Shown in pieces: positions 7,687 to 15,576 of a DNA stretch of 25,534 nt; within the stretch, counting starts at the first letter, position 1, and each line of letters starts with the position of its first letter. The notes beneath the pieces are model-generated. The model worked only from the letters and a program-made list of their open reading frames with translations. It was not told where the DNA came from and searched no databases. Position numbers and translations under genes: made by a program. This stretch comes from DSOS01 sp035286585 (lineage in GTDB: Bacteria; Chloroflexota; Anaerolineae; Anaerolineales; UBA4823), in contig DATEDC010000096.1 in assembly GCA_035286585.1 (NCBI GenBank), forward strand, positions 1 to 25,534, written 5' to 3'.

Positions 7687-9345
7687 ATGTTGATCATGGC
7701 ATATAGCCTATCGATATTTTTGATGATCACCTTGCCACTGGCTCTGGCAGCCGGGCTGCGCAGGGTATCGAGGCCCGTCTGGTTGTTGTTCAGCGTGGGG
7801 AGCCTGACTTTCATCCTCTCACAGGCAGTGCACCTGCCCTTAAACGACTGGCTGGCAGATATCGGTTTCTTGCCCAAGAGCTCGGTGGACGAGCTGCCGC
7901 TCTGGCGCACAGCGGTCACGCTGGGCTTGACTGCCGGCCTGTGCGAAGAACTGGCTAGGGCTGCCGGTTATGCGCTCATCAAGAAGCTTAAGCCGATCTG
8001 GATGCGCTGGCAGGACAGCCTGATGCTCGGGTTGGGTCATGGCGGGATTGAGTCGATGATCTTCGGCGGGGTGCTGACAGCCGCTGGGTTTAGCTCGCTT
8101 CTCTCGATGCGTGAGATCGATCCGAACACCCTGGGTTTAAATACAGAGCAGCTCGCTGCCCTAAAACTCCAACTCGAGCTGTTCACAGCCAGCCCTTGGA
8201 ATGCCATCTTGCCCTTGATCGAGCGCACCTTGGCGATCTCGATCCACGTGGTATTTTCGTTGCTGGTCTGGCGAGCGTTTGCTCGCGGAAAACTCTCGCG
8301 CGATTGGTATTATATCCCCCTGGCAGTTCTGTATCACGCTGCCGTAGACGCAGCGGTGGTTTGGACTGCTGAAACTAGCAGCGCCAATTACGTTCTCATG
8401 ATGTTGATTTTCACCTCAACATTGCTGCCTGGTTGGGCTTGGGCGCTCTGGCTCCTACGCAAGGAGAGGGTACTGCGAGCAGCCATTAAAAGAGAGAGGG
8501 AGAGGCAGGTCGGAGATAGCTCGATATGGGCAGAGTTGAGCGTATTTTGGGCCGCGTCGATCAAGGAACTGCGTCAGCTCTGGCGGACGAAGCGTTTGCT
8601 GGTGATGGGGGCGGTATTTCTAATTTTCGGGATGGGGTCGCCGGTAATCGCCAAGTTCACGCCATTAGCCTTCAGATCGATCGAGGGTATGGAGATGTTC
8701 GCAGAGATGATCCCGGAGCCAACCGCTGGAGATGCGATGGGGCAGTACATCAAGAATCTGGCCCAATTTGGGTTCATCCTGGCGGTGTTAATGGCGATGG
8801 GGGTTGTAGTAGGGGAGAAGGAACGCGGGGTGGCGGCGATGATCATCAGCAAACCGATGCCGCGCTGGGCTTTTGTGAGCAGTAAATTGGCCGCCCAGGG
8901 GGTGATGTACCTGACAGGGTTCATCCTGGCGGGAACCGGCGCGTACTATTACACCCTTTTTCTCTTTGAGCCGTTAGCCTTGGGCGATTACGCTCTCCTG
9001 AACGGGTTGTTGTATCTCTGGCTGATGGTCTTCGTGGCGCTCAGTGTACTGGGCAGCACGCTGGCGGGCTCAACGGTTAGCGCCGGCGGCATCGGCCTTG
9101 GGTTGGCAATTGCCCTGCTTCTGGCGGGCGCCCTGCCGCGTTATGGCGCGCTGCTGCCGGGAGGCCTGATGGGCTGGGCGAACCAGCTTGGGCAGCGCGC
9201 CGCAGGGGTTGCTGCCAGCCTGCCAGGCAGCGCTTCAGCTAGCGCAGAAGTGATGGCGAATGGCGGCGCAGCCGCATCGGCGCTTGTGATTATTCTGATG
9301 TCGCTCGTGCTGGCGATTGGGGTGTTCGAGCAGCAGGAACTGTGA
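7687..9345 (+). CDS. Fusion of YhfC-type intramembrane protease and ABC-2 permease
   Basis: A 552-residue polytopic membrane protein in two parts. Residues 1-265 resemble the YhfC family of putative glutamic intramembrane proteases (relatives of CPBP/CAAX proteases): GLCEELARAAGY places EE at 87-88 and Arg at 91, followed by LGHGGIESM (His118, Glu122), His187, and YHAAVDA (His217, Asp221). A basic linker (RKERVLRAAIKRERERQ, about 258-274) leads to residues 280-552, an ABC-2 permease. That half has an amphipathic entry helix (SIKELRQLWRTKRLLV), then GMGSPVIAKFTP, the EKERGVAAMIISKPMPRWAF coupling region, and five or six helices. The frame is open throughout with no sign of an assembly join. 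The ATPase gene just upstream supplies the energy module. The protease part may process the exported or a regulatory substrate, but that is inference. Only a weak ribosome binding site is visible. Confidence 0.8.
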   Translation: MLIMAYSLSIFLMITLPLALAAGLRRVSRPVWLLFSVGSLTFILSQAVHLPLNDWLADIGFLPKSSVDELPLWRTAVTLGLTAGLCEELARAAGYALIKKLKPIWMRWQDSLMLGLGHGGIESMIFGGVLTAAGFSSLLSMREIDPNTLGLNTEQLAALKLQLELFTASPWNAILPLIERTLAISIHVVFSLLVWRAFARGKLSRDWYYIPLAVLYHAAVDAAVVWTAETSSANYVLMMLIFTSTLLPGWAWALWLLRKERVLRAAIKRERERQVGDSSIWAELSVFWAASIKELRQLWRTKRLLVMGAVFLIFGMGSPVIAKFTPLAFRSIEGMEMFAEMIPEPTAGDAMGQYIKNLAQFGFILAVLMAMGVVVGEKERGVAAMIISKPMPRWAFVSSKLAAQGVMYLTGFILAGTGAYYYTLFLFEPLALGDYALLNGLLYLWLMVFVALSVLGSTLAGSTVSAGGIGLGLAIALLLAGALPRYGALLPGGLMGWANQLGQRAAGVAASLPGSASASAEVMANGGAAASALVIILMSLVLAIGVFEQQEL

Positions 9346-9361
9346 AATATTACATTGGTTG

Positions 9362-9390
9362 TTGACTCATTCACAATTTCCAGTTAATTT
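9362..9390 (+). promoter_or_regulatory. Candidate promoter of the Tag-like gene
   Basis: TTGACT (9362-9367) and TAATTT (9385-9390) are separated by 17 bases, about 60 bases before the ATG at 9449. This would give the glycosylase-like gene its own transcript, separate from the transporter genes before it. Confidence 0.4.
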
Positions 9391-9448
9391 CAGGATAAAA
9401 TTGGTCGGATAAGAGAGCTTTCCTAAATCGCTATTGAAGGAGCCCAAG

Positions 9449-9904
9449 ATGGCTGAAATTGGTCCCCCCGAGAAGATCACACCCAAATTATTAAATGACT
9501 ATTTGGAAGTATTAAGCAAAGCTGTCTTTCAGAGCGGAATCTCCTGGAAAGTAGTGGAGAGCAAGTGGCCCGGCACGCGCGAGGCTTTCAAGAATTTCGA
9601 TATCCACCAAGTAGCCAATTTCAACGAAAATGATCTGGACCAGCTCAGCAAGGATAGCCGGGTGATTCGCAACTATCGGAAATTAGCCGCGATCGTGAGT
9701 AACGCCCGTAAAATGATCGACCTGGACAAGGAATACGGCTCATTTCAAAACTACTTGCGCTCGCATGCTGATTTTGACGCCGTTTTGCAAGCCATGCGCA
9801 AAGACTTTAAGTTTATGGGGCCAACAGGCGTTTATTTCTTCTTATACGTTGTTGGTGAGCAGGTACCGCCGCACCACGAGTTTGAGGCCAGGTATCGTAA
9901 ATAA
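9449..9904 (+). CDS. Divergent DNA-3-methyladenine glycosylase I (Tag) family protein
   Basis: A 151-residue protein from ATG 9449, preceded by AAGGAG six bases upstream. It has the Tag core: FQSGISW (about 27-33), a helix-hairpin-helix-like stretch DSRVIRNYRKLAAIVSNARK (about 69-88) and KFMGPTGVYFFLYVVGE near the end. Tag proteins remove 3-methyladenine from alkylated DNA. Compared with E. coli Tag (187 residues), the N-terminal segment carrying zinc ligand Cys4, the aromatic Tyr16 and His17 is missing. Ala25 stands where the functional Glu38 should be, and the second zinc Cys near the C-terminus is absent. Trp33, matching Trp46, is kept. The fold is recognisable but the usual zinc clamp and substrate-contacting Glu are gone, so the activity may have changed. 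It converges with the ydcV-like gene, only 32 bases away. Confidence 0.72.
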   Translation: MAEIGPPEKITPKLLNDYLEVLSKAVFQSGISWKVVESKWPGTREAFKNFDIHQVANFNENDLDQLSKDSRVIRNYRKLAAIVSNARKMIDLDKEYGSFQNYLRSHADFDAVLQAMRKDFKFMGPTGVYFFLYVVGEQVPPHHEFEARYRK

Positions 9905-9936
9905 GACCCTGGTTCACTTCACAGCAAATGGGGTAG

Positions 9937-10743
9937 TTATTTTTCCCGCTGCTCTGACAGATCGCTTTGCTGTGTGAAGCGGTACGCCAGCAAGATCGGT
10001 ACGGATGTGATCAGGATGACGAAGAAGGCGACTACGTTCGTCACAGGCCTATCACGCGGGCGGGTGAGCTGGCTGAAAATCCAGATAGGCAGCGTTGATT
10101 GCTGACCCGCCGTGAAGGTGGTGACGATCACCTCGTCGAATGATAGCGCAAATGCCAGCATACCCCCGGCGAGCAAGGCAGTAGCCAGGTTGGGCAGGAG
10201 GATGTGGCGGAAGGTCTGCAACCCGTTGGCGCCCAGGTCCATAGACGCCTCCACCTGCGACCAGGAGGTGCGCCGGAAGCGGGCCAGCACGTTGTTGTAA
10301 ACCACCACGATGCAGAAAGTGGCATGCCCCACGATGATCGTCCAGAAAGAAAATGGGATCTCCATCAAGCCCATGGCGGAGCGCAAGGCGATGCCGGTGA
10401 CGATCCCTGGCAGGGCAATCGGCAGCACGAGCAGGAAAGAGATCGATTCGCGCCCAAAAAACTTGCTCCTGCTCACGGCTGCGGAAGCAAGCGTGCCGAT
10501 CACCAGAGCCAGCAGGGTGGCGATGCCGGCCACGCGCAGCGAGAGACCGAGCGCCTGCCACATATCTGCCCGGTTCCAGGCCACCAAGAACCAGCGGGTG
10601 GTGATCCCGGGCAGCGGAAATGTGTAGGTGGTTTCATCGGTGGTGAAGGCGTACAAAGCGATAATCCAAACCGGCAGATTCAAGAACAACAACACGAACA
10701 GCGCGGCGATGCGGAGTATTAAAGAAGAGCGATTATGCTTCAT
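9937..10743 (-). CDS. ydcV: Putrescine/polyamine ABC permease, YdcV/PotC type
   Basis: A 268-residue inner-membrane permease with six helices and the EAA coupling loop VEASMDLGANGLQTFRHILLP (about 165-186), followed by the LSFDEVIVTTFTAG segment typical of the PotC branch. It is close in length to E. coli YdcV (264). It is the last gene of the operon ydcS-patD-ydcT-ydcU-ydcV and begins 14 bases after the ydcU-like stop. It pairs with the YdcU-like permease to form the channel for the YdcS/YdcT-like components. No U-rich terminator is visible in the 32 bases before the convergent Tag-like gene. Confidence 0.88.
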   Translation of the reverse strand: MKHNRSSLILRIAALFVLLFLNLPVWIIALYAFTTDETTYTFPLPGITTRWFLVAWNRADMWQALGLSLRVAGIATLLALVIGTLASAAVSRSKFFGRESISFLLVLPIALPGIVTGIALRSAMGLMEIPFSFWTIIVGHATFCIVVVYNNVLARFRRTSWSQVEASMDLGANGLQTFRHILLPNLATALLAGGMLAFALSFDEVIVTTFTAGQQSTLPIWIFSQLTRPRDRPVTNVVAFFVILITSVPILLAYRFTQQSDLSEQREK

Positions 10744-10757
10744 ATTCGACCATCAGT

Positions 10758-11687
10758 TCATAAGGCTTCGAATGCGCCGAGTTTGCGGGCGACGATCAGA
10801 TACAGCGCCATGATCGCCATCGGGACGGTGGTCAAAGCTGCAGCCAGGGGGACATTGCCAGACGTGCCCTGGTGGGAAAGCACGGCCTGACCGATGAAAA
10901 AACTTGAATTACCTAAGACGGTGGGGACGATAAAATCGCCCAGGGTCAGCGAGAATGTGAAGATGGACCCGGCTACCACTCCCGGAAACGCCAGCGGCAA
11001 GGTGATATGGCGGAAAGTTTTCAAGGCGTTGGCGCCTAGATCCTCTGAGGCTTCGAGCAGCGACCCAGGCACGCGTTCCAGGGCAGCCTGGATGGGCAAC
11101 ACCATATAAGGCAGCCATACATAAAGGAAGACCAGGAACATGCCAATAGGTGAAATAGAAAGCGACGGCCCCCCAACGCCGGGCAGCCGGAGCAGCCCCT
11201 CCAACACCCAGCTCAGGCTCGTTTGGGTAAAAAACCAGCTGATAATGCCCTCTTTAGCCAGGATGAGCTTCCAGGAATAGACCCGCACCAGATAACTCGA
11301 CCAAAGCGGCAGCGTCACCGATAGATACAAAACTGCTTTAGTCCGCCGCGTGGCGTGCATGGTGGTGTAATACGCCAGCGGGAAAGCCAGCAGCACGGCT
11401 GCCAGGGTAACCGCGGCAGCCATACCGGCGGTTCGAGAGATGATATCCAGGTTGGCGGGGGTGAACAGCTCGCCATAAGTGCGCATGGTGAATTCACGCA
11501 CCACCTGACCGGTAAAGCCATCCAGGTAAAAAAAGCTCTGGACCAGCAGAGTCAGCATTGAGCCCAGGTAAACCACGCCCAGCCAGAGAACCGGGGGCAG
11601 CAGGAGCAGCGCCAGGAAAAGGCGCGGCCTGAGAAAGAGGAAATTTGAAATGCGTTGGCTGAGAGACGCCTTTCTGAGCGCTTGCAT
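10758..11687 (-). CDS. ydcU: Putrescine/polyamine ABC permease, YdcU/PotB type
   Basis: A 309-residue permease, near the length of E. coli YdcU (313). A basic N-terminus leads to a first helix (about 20-45). An extracytoplasmic stretch with FTMRTYGELFTPANLDII is followed by the remaining helices and the EAA loop LEASEDLGANALKTFRHITLP (about 213-234). LGDFIVPTVLGNSS is characteristic of PotB-like subunits, where it lines the pathway near the loop contacting the partner permease. It lies between the ATPase and YdcV-like genes with gaps of 19 and 14 bases. ATG 11687 is the first start after the ATPase stop. Confidence 0.88.
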   Translation of the reverse strand: MQALRKASLSQRISNFLFLRPRLFLALLLLPPVLWLGVVYLGSMLTLLVQSFFYLDGFTGQVVREFTMRTYGELFTPANLDIISRTAGMAAAVTLAAVLLAFPLAYYTTMHATRRTKAVLYLSVTLPLWSSYLVRVYSWKLILAKEGIISWFFTQTSLSWVLEGLLRLPGVGGPSLSISPIGMFLVFLYVWLPYMVLPIQAALERVPGSLLEASEDLGANALKTFRHITLPLAFPGVVAGSIFTFSLTLGDFIVPTVLGNSSFFIGQAVLSHQGTSGNVPLAAALTTVPMAIMALYLIVARKLGAFEAL

Positions 11688-11706
11688 GGGTAAGCCCAGC
11701 TCCGTT

Positions 11707-12744
11707 TCAGTCGCCTATGGGTCTCACATGCAGGCGGTTCCACATCAAGCGCACACGCTTGCCACGCGCCGCGAGCACATCCATCGAGGTGGTCTCCAGA
11801 TTTTGGTGAACGACGGTCAGCTCGCCTCCCAGGTCTAACTCCACGGTGTAGCGCGTATACATACCCAGGTAGATCACCTGCCGCACGCGCCCATCCGCTG
11901 AAAGCATCCCATCTGGAACCGAGGCGCCATCCCCTGCCAGGTGGATTTTTTCCGGTCGCACGGCAAAGGATTCGCTTGAGCCGGCGATCGCCTCGGCTGC
12001 GCTGCCGCTGATCAGGTTCGAGATGCCCACAAAACCAGCGACGAAAGCGGTCCCCGGGCGTTCGTAGATCTCGGCAGGTGTGCCCACCTGCTCGATTTTT
12101 CCTTGGTTGAACACCGCCAGGCGGTCGCTCATGGTGAGCGCCTCTTCCTGATCGTGGGTGACGTACACGAAGGTGATGCCCACCTGCTGCTGGATCGTTT
12201 TCAGCTCGATCTGCATCTGCTGGCGCAGTTTGAGATCCAGGGCGCCCAGCGGCTCGTCGAGCAGCAGCACCGGCGGGCGGAGGATCAGGGCGCGCGCCAG
12301 GGCTACTCGCTGGCGCTGCCCGCCGGAAAGCTGGGAGGGCTTACGCCCTCCCAGGTTGGGGAGGCGCACCAGGGCCAACATCTCTTCGACGCGCTGCATC
12401 CGCTCTGCCTTTGGCACTTTCCTGATCATCAGACCGTAGGAAATGTTTTCTGCCACGCTCATGTGTGGAAAAAGGGCGTAATCCTGGAACACGGTGTTGA
12501 CCGCCCGCTCGTAAGGTGGGAGCTGGGATAAGTTGACGCCGTGCAGGTAAATCTCGCCTTTGCTCGGTCTCTCGAAACCGGCGACCATGCGCAGGCTGGT
12601 TGTCTTGCCGGAACCAGATGGTCCCAGCAAGGTAAAAAACTCGCCATCCATGATGTCCAGGCTGATGTCGTCTACTGCCTTGACCTCACCGAAATAACGG
12701 CTGACGTTGACAAAACTGATGGCGGGCTGCATATGACGGATCAC
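11707..12744 (-). CDS. ydcT: Putrescine/polyamine ABC ATPase, YdcT/PotA type
   Basis: A 345-residue importer ATPase with Walker A GPSGSGKTT (about 41-49), Q-loop VFQDYALFPHM, signature LSGGQRQRVALARAL (about 139-153), Walker B VLLLDEPLGALDLKLR and the switch histidine in VTHDQEEAL. The C-terminal 100 residues form the TOBE regulatory domain (FAVRPEKIHL and YLGMYTRYTVEL). It aligns well from memory with E. coli YdcT (337 residues). The GTG start at 12744 overlaps the patD stop by four bases (GTGA), the usual sign of coupling; ATG 12732 is an alternative. Confidence 0.9.
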   Translation of the reverse strand: MIRHMQPAISFVNVSRYFGEVKAVDDISLDIMDGEFFTLLGPSGSGKTTSLRMVAGFERPSKGEIYLHGVNLSQLPPYERAVNTVFQDYALFPHMSVAENISYGLMIRKVPKAERMQRVEEMLALVRLPNLGGRKPSQLSGGQRQRVALARALILRPPVLLLDEPLGALDLKLRQQMQIELKTIQQQVGITFVYVTHDQEEALTMSDRLAVFNQGKIEQVGTPAEIYERPGTAFVAGFVGISNLISGSAAEAIAGSSESFAVRPEKIHLAGDGASVPDGMLSADGRVRQVIYLGMYTRYTVELDLGGELTVVHQNLETTSMDVLAARGKRVRLMWNRLHVRPIGD

Positions 12745-14189
12745 GAAGCGTGCGAAATCATTACGTGCTTGGTGATCTGGTAGTCACCGACGGCTTCTGC
12801 CGATAGATCCTTGCCGAAGCCGGACTGCTTGAAGCCGCCGTGCGGGGTCTCGGAAGCCAGGGGAATATGGTCGTTGATCCAGATCGTGCCGAATTCAAGC
12901 TGGCTGGAGAGGCGCATCGCCCGCCCGATATCCCTGGTGAAAAGCGAAGCCGCTAACCCGTAAAGCACGTCGTTGCCCAGACGGACTGCCTGTTCCTCAG
13001 TTTCGAAGGGCTGGATCGTGATGACCGGGCCGAAAACCTCGCTCTGGACGATCTCGGATTTCTGGTCCACATCGCTGATTACGGTTGGAGTGAAGTAATA
13101 GCCTTTTTCCATACCGGTGGGAACGCCGCCCCCGGTCAGGATTCTGGCAGCGGATTTTCGGGCGCGCTCGACAAATCCCTGCACCCGCTCGAGCTGCACT
13201 CGGGATATCAAGGGACCAACCGTAGTGCCTTCGGAGAACGGATCGCCAACCTTGACCGCCCGCATGGCTTCCACCAGGGCTTCCTGGGCGTTTTCGTACA
13301 TACTTTTGGCTGCATACACGCGCGTCGCGGCGGTGCAGTCCTGCCCGGTATTGAAAGTGGCCCCCAGTGTGATTTTTTCGACCGCCAGATCGAGATCCGC
13401 GTCGTCGAACACCAGGATAGGCGCTTTGCCACCTAATTCAAGGTGAACGCGCTTCAGCGTTCTGGCGGCGGTTTCCATCACCCGGGTGCCGGTGACTGAG
13501 GAGCCCGTCAGGCTGACCATGCGCACGTCCGGGTGATCGACGATCGCCTGCCCGGTCTCGCTGCCTCCGGTGACGATGTTCAGCACGCCATCGGGGATGC
13601 CAGCCTGGGCAGCCAGCTCTGCAAGCATCAGGGTGGTGAGCGGCGTGGCGGGCGCGGGTTTCAAGACCACCGTGCAGCCGGCAGCCAGGGCGGGACCGAT
13701 TTTCCAGACAGCCATCATCAATGGGTAGTTCCAGGGGGCGATCTGCCCCACCACGCCAACCGGTTCGCGCCGGTACATCGAGGTGTAGCCAGCCATAAAT
13801 TCGCCCGCGTGAGAGCCGTGGGTATCCCGCGCCGCAGCGGCGAAGAAGCGCAGGTTGTCAATCAAAAAAGGGAGATCCGCGCCCAGGCTGACAAATTCAT
13901 ACGGCTTTCCCGTATTTTCCGATTCGGCCCGGGCAAGTTTTTCTGCATTCGCCTCAACCAGGTCAGCCAAACGCAGCAAAGCCAGAGAGCGCTCTCCGGG
14001 CGTTTTGCGCGACCAGCGCCCGTCGTAAAAAGCCTTTTTAGCAGCCTGCACGGCTGCATCCACATCCGCCCGGCTGGCATTCACAACCCTGGCAATAGTT
14101 TCTCCGCTTGCCGGGTTTTCGATTTCCATCAGGCTGCCGTCCTGGCTGTCCGTCCATATTCCGTCGATCCATAGTCTATATTCAAGCAT
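12741..14189 (-). CDS. patD: Gamma-aminobutyraldehyde dehydrogenase (PatD/YdcW type)
   Basis: A 482-residue aldehyde dehydrogenase that would oxidise 4-aminobutanal to GABA with NAD+, the second step of putrescine breakdown. Visible catalytic residues are Asn154 in IAPWNYPLMMA, Lys177 in VVLKP, Glu251 in LELGGKAP and the nucleophile Cys285 in NTGQDCTAATR. The stretches TSMYRREPVGVVGQIAPWNY and VRMVSLTGS closely resemble E. coli PatD. The start is ATG 14189 because GGAGG precedes it at a good distance; a longer upstream frame exists but lacks support. Position is unusual: E. coli has patD last (ydcSTUV-patD), whereas here it lies between the binding protein and the ATPase. Betaine aldehyde dehydrogenase is the main alternative, but the gene context favours PatD. 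Confidence 0.87.
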   Translation of the reverse strand: MLEYRLWIDGIWTDSQDGSLMEIENPASGETIARVVNASRADVDAAVQAAKKAFYDGRWSRKTPGERSLALLRLADLVEANAEKLARAESENTGKPYEFVSLGADLPFLIDNLRFFAAAARDTHGSHAGEFMAGYTSMYRREPVGVVGQIAPWNYPLMMAVWKIGPALAAGCTVVLKPAPATPLTTLMLAELAAQAGIPDGVLNIVTGGSETGQAIVDHPDVRMVSLTGSSVTGTRVMETAARTLKRVHLELGGKAPILVFDDADLDLAVEKITLGATFNTGQDCTAATRVYAAKSMYENAQEALVEAMRAVKVGDPFSEGTTVGPLISRVQLERVQGFVERARKSAARILTGGGVPTGMEKGYYFTPTVISDVDQKSEIVQSEVFGPVITIQPFETEEQAVRLGNDVLYGLAASLFTRDIGRAMRLSSQLEFGTIWINDHIPLASETPHGGFKQSGFGKDLSAEAVGDYQITKHVMISHAS

Positions 14190-14208
14190 ACAACTACCTC
14201 CTGGAATT

Positions 14209-14243
14209 ACAGCAGTGCGATCTTGAGATGACCGCACTGCTGT
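14209..14243 (-). promoter_or_regulatory. Intercistronic hairpin between ydcS and patD
   Basis: A perfect 11-bp inverted repeat (arms 14209-14219 and 14233-14243, 13-base loop) follows the ydcS-like stop and precedes the patD ribosome binding site. There is no U-tract, so it is more likely an mRNA-stabilising or partial-attenuation structure than a full terminator. It would raise binding-protein output relative to the genes downstream. Confidence 0.65.
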
Positions 14244-14252
14244 GTGTTAAAT

Positions 14253-15440
14253 TTATCGCCCACCGATCACGGCGATGTAGTTTGTCACCCATTCATGATA
14301 GGGGACGCATTCCTTGCCGCCGCCGCAGTTGGCTACCGGGGTCTTCCAGAACCAGATTTTATCGAAGTTCTCCAGTCCCCTTGTTTGGCACCCCTGGTCG
14401 CCGAGCAGCTCATTACCGGTACATGCGTCCAATACTACCGGCACGGAGCCGAACCAGGCTGCCAGATCGCCTTGCAGCTTGGGGTTGATCGAGTGATCCA
14501 GCCATTTATAAGCGCAGTTAGGATGCGGAGCCTCGATGTGCATCATGGTAGTGTCCGCCCAGCCGGTAGCGCCTTCTACGGGGATGGCGCTGGCGATTGG
14601 CTCGCCCTCGAATTGCAGCAGGTTGACCTGAAAGGGCCAGGAGCTCGAAGCGACAACGCCTTCGTTTTTGAAATCGTCCATTTGTACGAATGCATCGTGC
14701 CAGTAGCGCCCCACAATCTTGCGCTGTTCGCGCAGCACATCCAGGGCGGCATTGAATTGTTCGCGGGTAAGGGCATAGGGATCATCAATACCCAGTTCGG
14801 GTTGGGTATGTTTTAAGTACAGGGCCGCATCCGCGACATAGATGGGTCCATCGAAAGCCTGGACGCGACCTTTGTTGGACTGCCCATCAGGAAGGGTCAT
14901 CTCCTTGAAGACCACATCCCAGCTAGCAGGTGGGGTGCCGCCGAAGACCTCTGTGTTGTACATCAGCACATTCGAGCCCCATTGGTACGGCACACCGTAA
15001 TGCTTGCCGTCAACTGTATGCCAGGGGGAATTTTGCAGGCGTGGATCTATTGTATTCCAGCGCGGCACCAGATTGATGTTGATTTCCTGAACCTTCTCAC
15101 CGGAAATCAGCCTCAAGCTGGCATCCCCGGAGGCGGTCACCAGGTCGAAGCCGCCTTCATTCATCAAGGCGACCATTTCATCGGAGGTGGCGGCAACCTT
15201 GACGTTGACTTTGCAGCCGCTAGATGCCTCGAAGTCTGTCACCCAATCGTAAGCCGAGTCAGTAGTGCCCCGTTCGATATAACCTGCCCAGGCGATGATA
15301 TCCACCTGCCCCTCGCCCTCTCCAATTTCCTGCATGGGACCGCCCTCGGTTACCTCCTGTTGAGCGGGACCGCATGCTGCCACAGCCAGGCTTAGGCCAA
15401 TGACAATAACGGCAACCTTCAGCGTAAATCTTACGTTCAT
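14253..15440 (-). CDS. ydcS: YdcS-type polyamine-binding lipoprotein
   Basis: A 395-residue solute-binding lipoprotein. The signal peptide ends in the lipobox VAAC (Cys23), so the protein is membrane-anchored outside the cytoplasm. The stretches IIAWAGYIERGTTDSAYDWV, FDLVTASGDASLRLI, VPYQWGSNVLMYNT, RVQAFDGPIYVADAALYLK and FKNEGVVASSSWPFQ run almost in step with E. coli YdcS. This gives a stronger assignment than a general PotD-like call. Several Cys (CKVNVK, NCAYKWLDH, DACTGN, DQGCQTRG) also match positions in YdcS. In E. coli YdcS belongs to a putrescine-linked transporter. Start ATG 15440 has AAAGGAG seven bases upstream. A 136-base gap separates it from patA, so it may have its own promoter, though none is clear. 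Confidence 0.9.
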   Translation of the reverse strand: MNVRFTLKVAVIVIGLSLAVAACGPAQQEVTEGGPMQEIGEGEGQVDIIAWAGYIERGTTDSAYDWVTDFEASSGCKVNVKVAATSDEMVALMNEGGFDLVTASGDASLRLISGEKVQEININLVPRWNTIDPRLQNSPWHTVDGKHYGVPYQWGSNVLMYNTEVFGGTPPASWDVVFKEMTLPDGQSNKGRVQAFDGPIYVADAALYLKHTQPELGIDDPYALTREQFNAALDVLREQRKIVGRYWHDAFVQMDDFKNEGVVASSSWPFQVNLLQFEGEPIASAIPVEGATGWADTTMMHIEAPHPNCAYKWLDHSINPKLQGDLAAWFGSVPVVLDACTGNELLGDQGCQTRGLENFDKIWFWKTPVANCGGGKECVPYHEWVTNYIAVIGGR

Positions 15441-15576
15441 GTGTGTATCTCCTTTGGCGTTAGGATTTTTTGTTTCTGAACGTGTCCTGCTGGGGTTGAG
15501 CCAGCGGCAAAGCGAAATGTTCTTCTATTTTGCTCTTTTAGCACCTCCTGAATGCGACATTTCTCCACCTACATCC

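Noticed and set aside
9917..9979. Imperfect inverted repeat (CTTCAC..AGCAAA and TTTGCTGTGTGAAG) between the convergent Tag-like and ydcV-like genes.
   Set aside because: The arms differ by a two-base bulge, the loop is about 36 bases, one arm is in coding sequence and no U-tract follows, so a terminator call is not justified.
14190..14237. A longer start for the patD frame (16 extra codons).
   Set aside because: It would read through the ribosome binding site and hairpin region; ATG 14189 has GGAGG and matches family N-termini.
15525..15560. Mini-frame MSHSGGAKRAK with an upstream G-rich sequence, before ydcS.
   Set aside because: Spacing to the purine-rich stretch is poor and the peptide shows no attenuation-type codon run, so it is probably chance.
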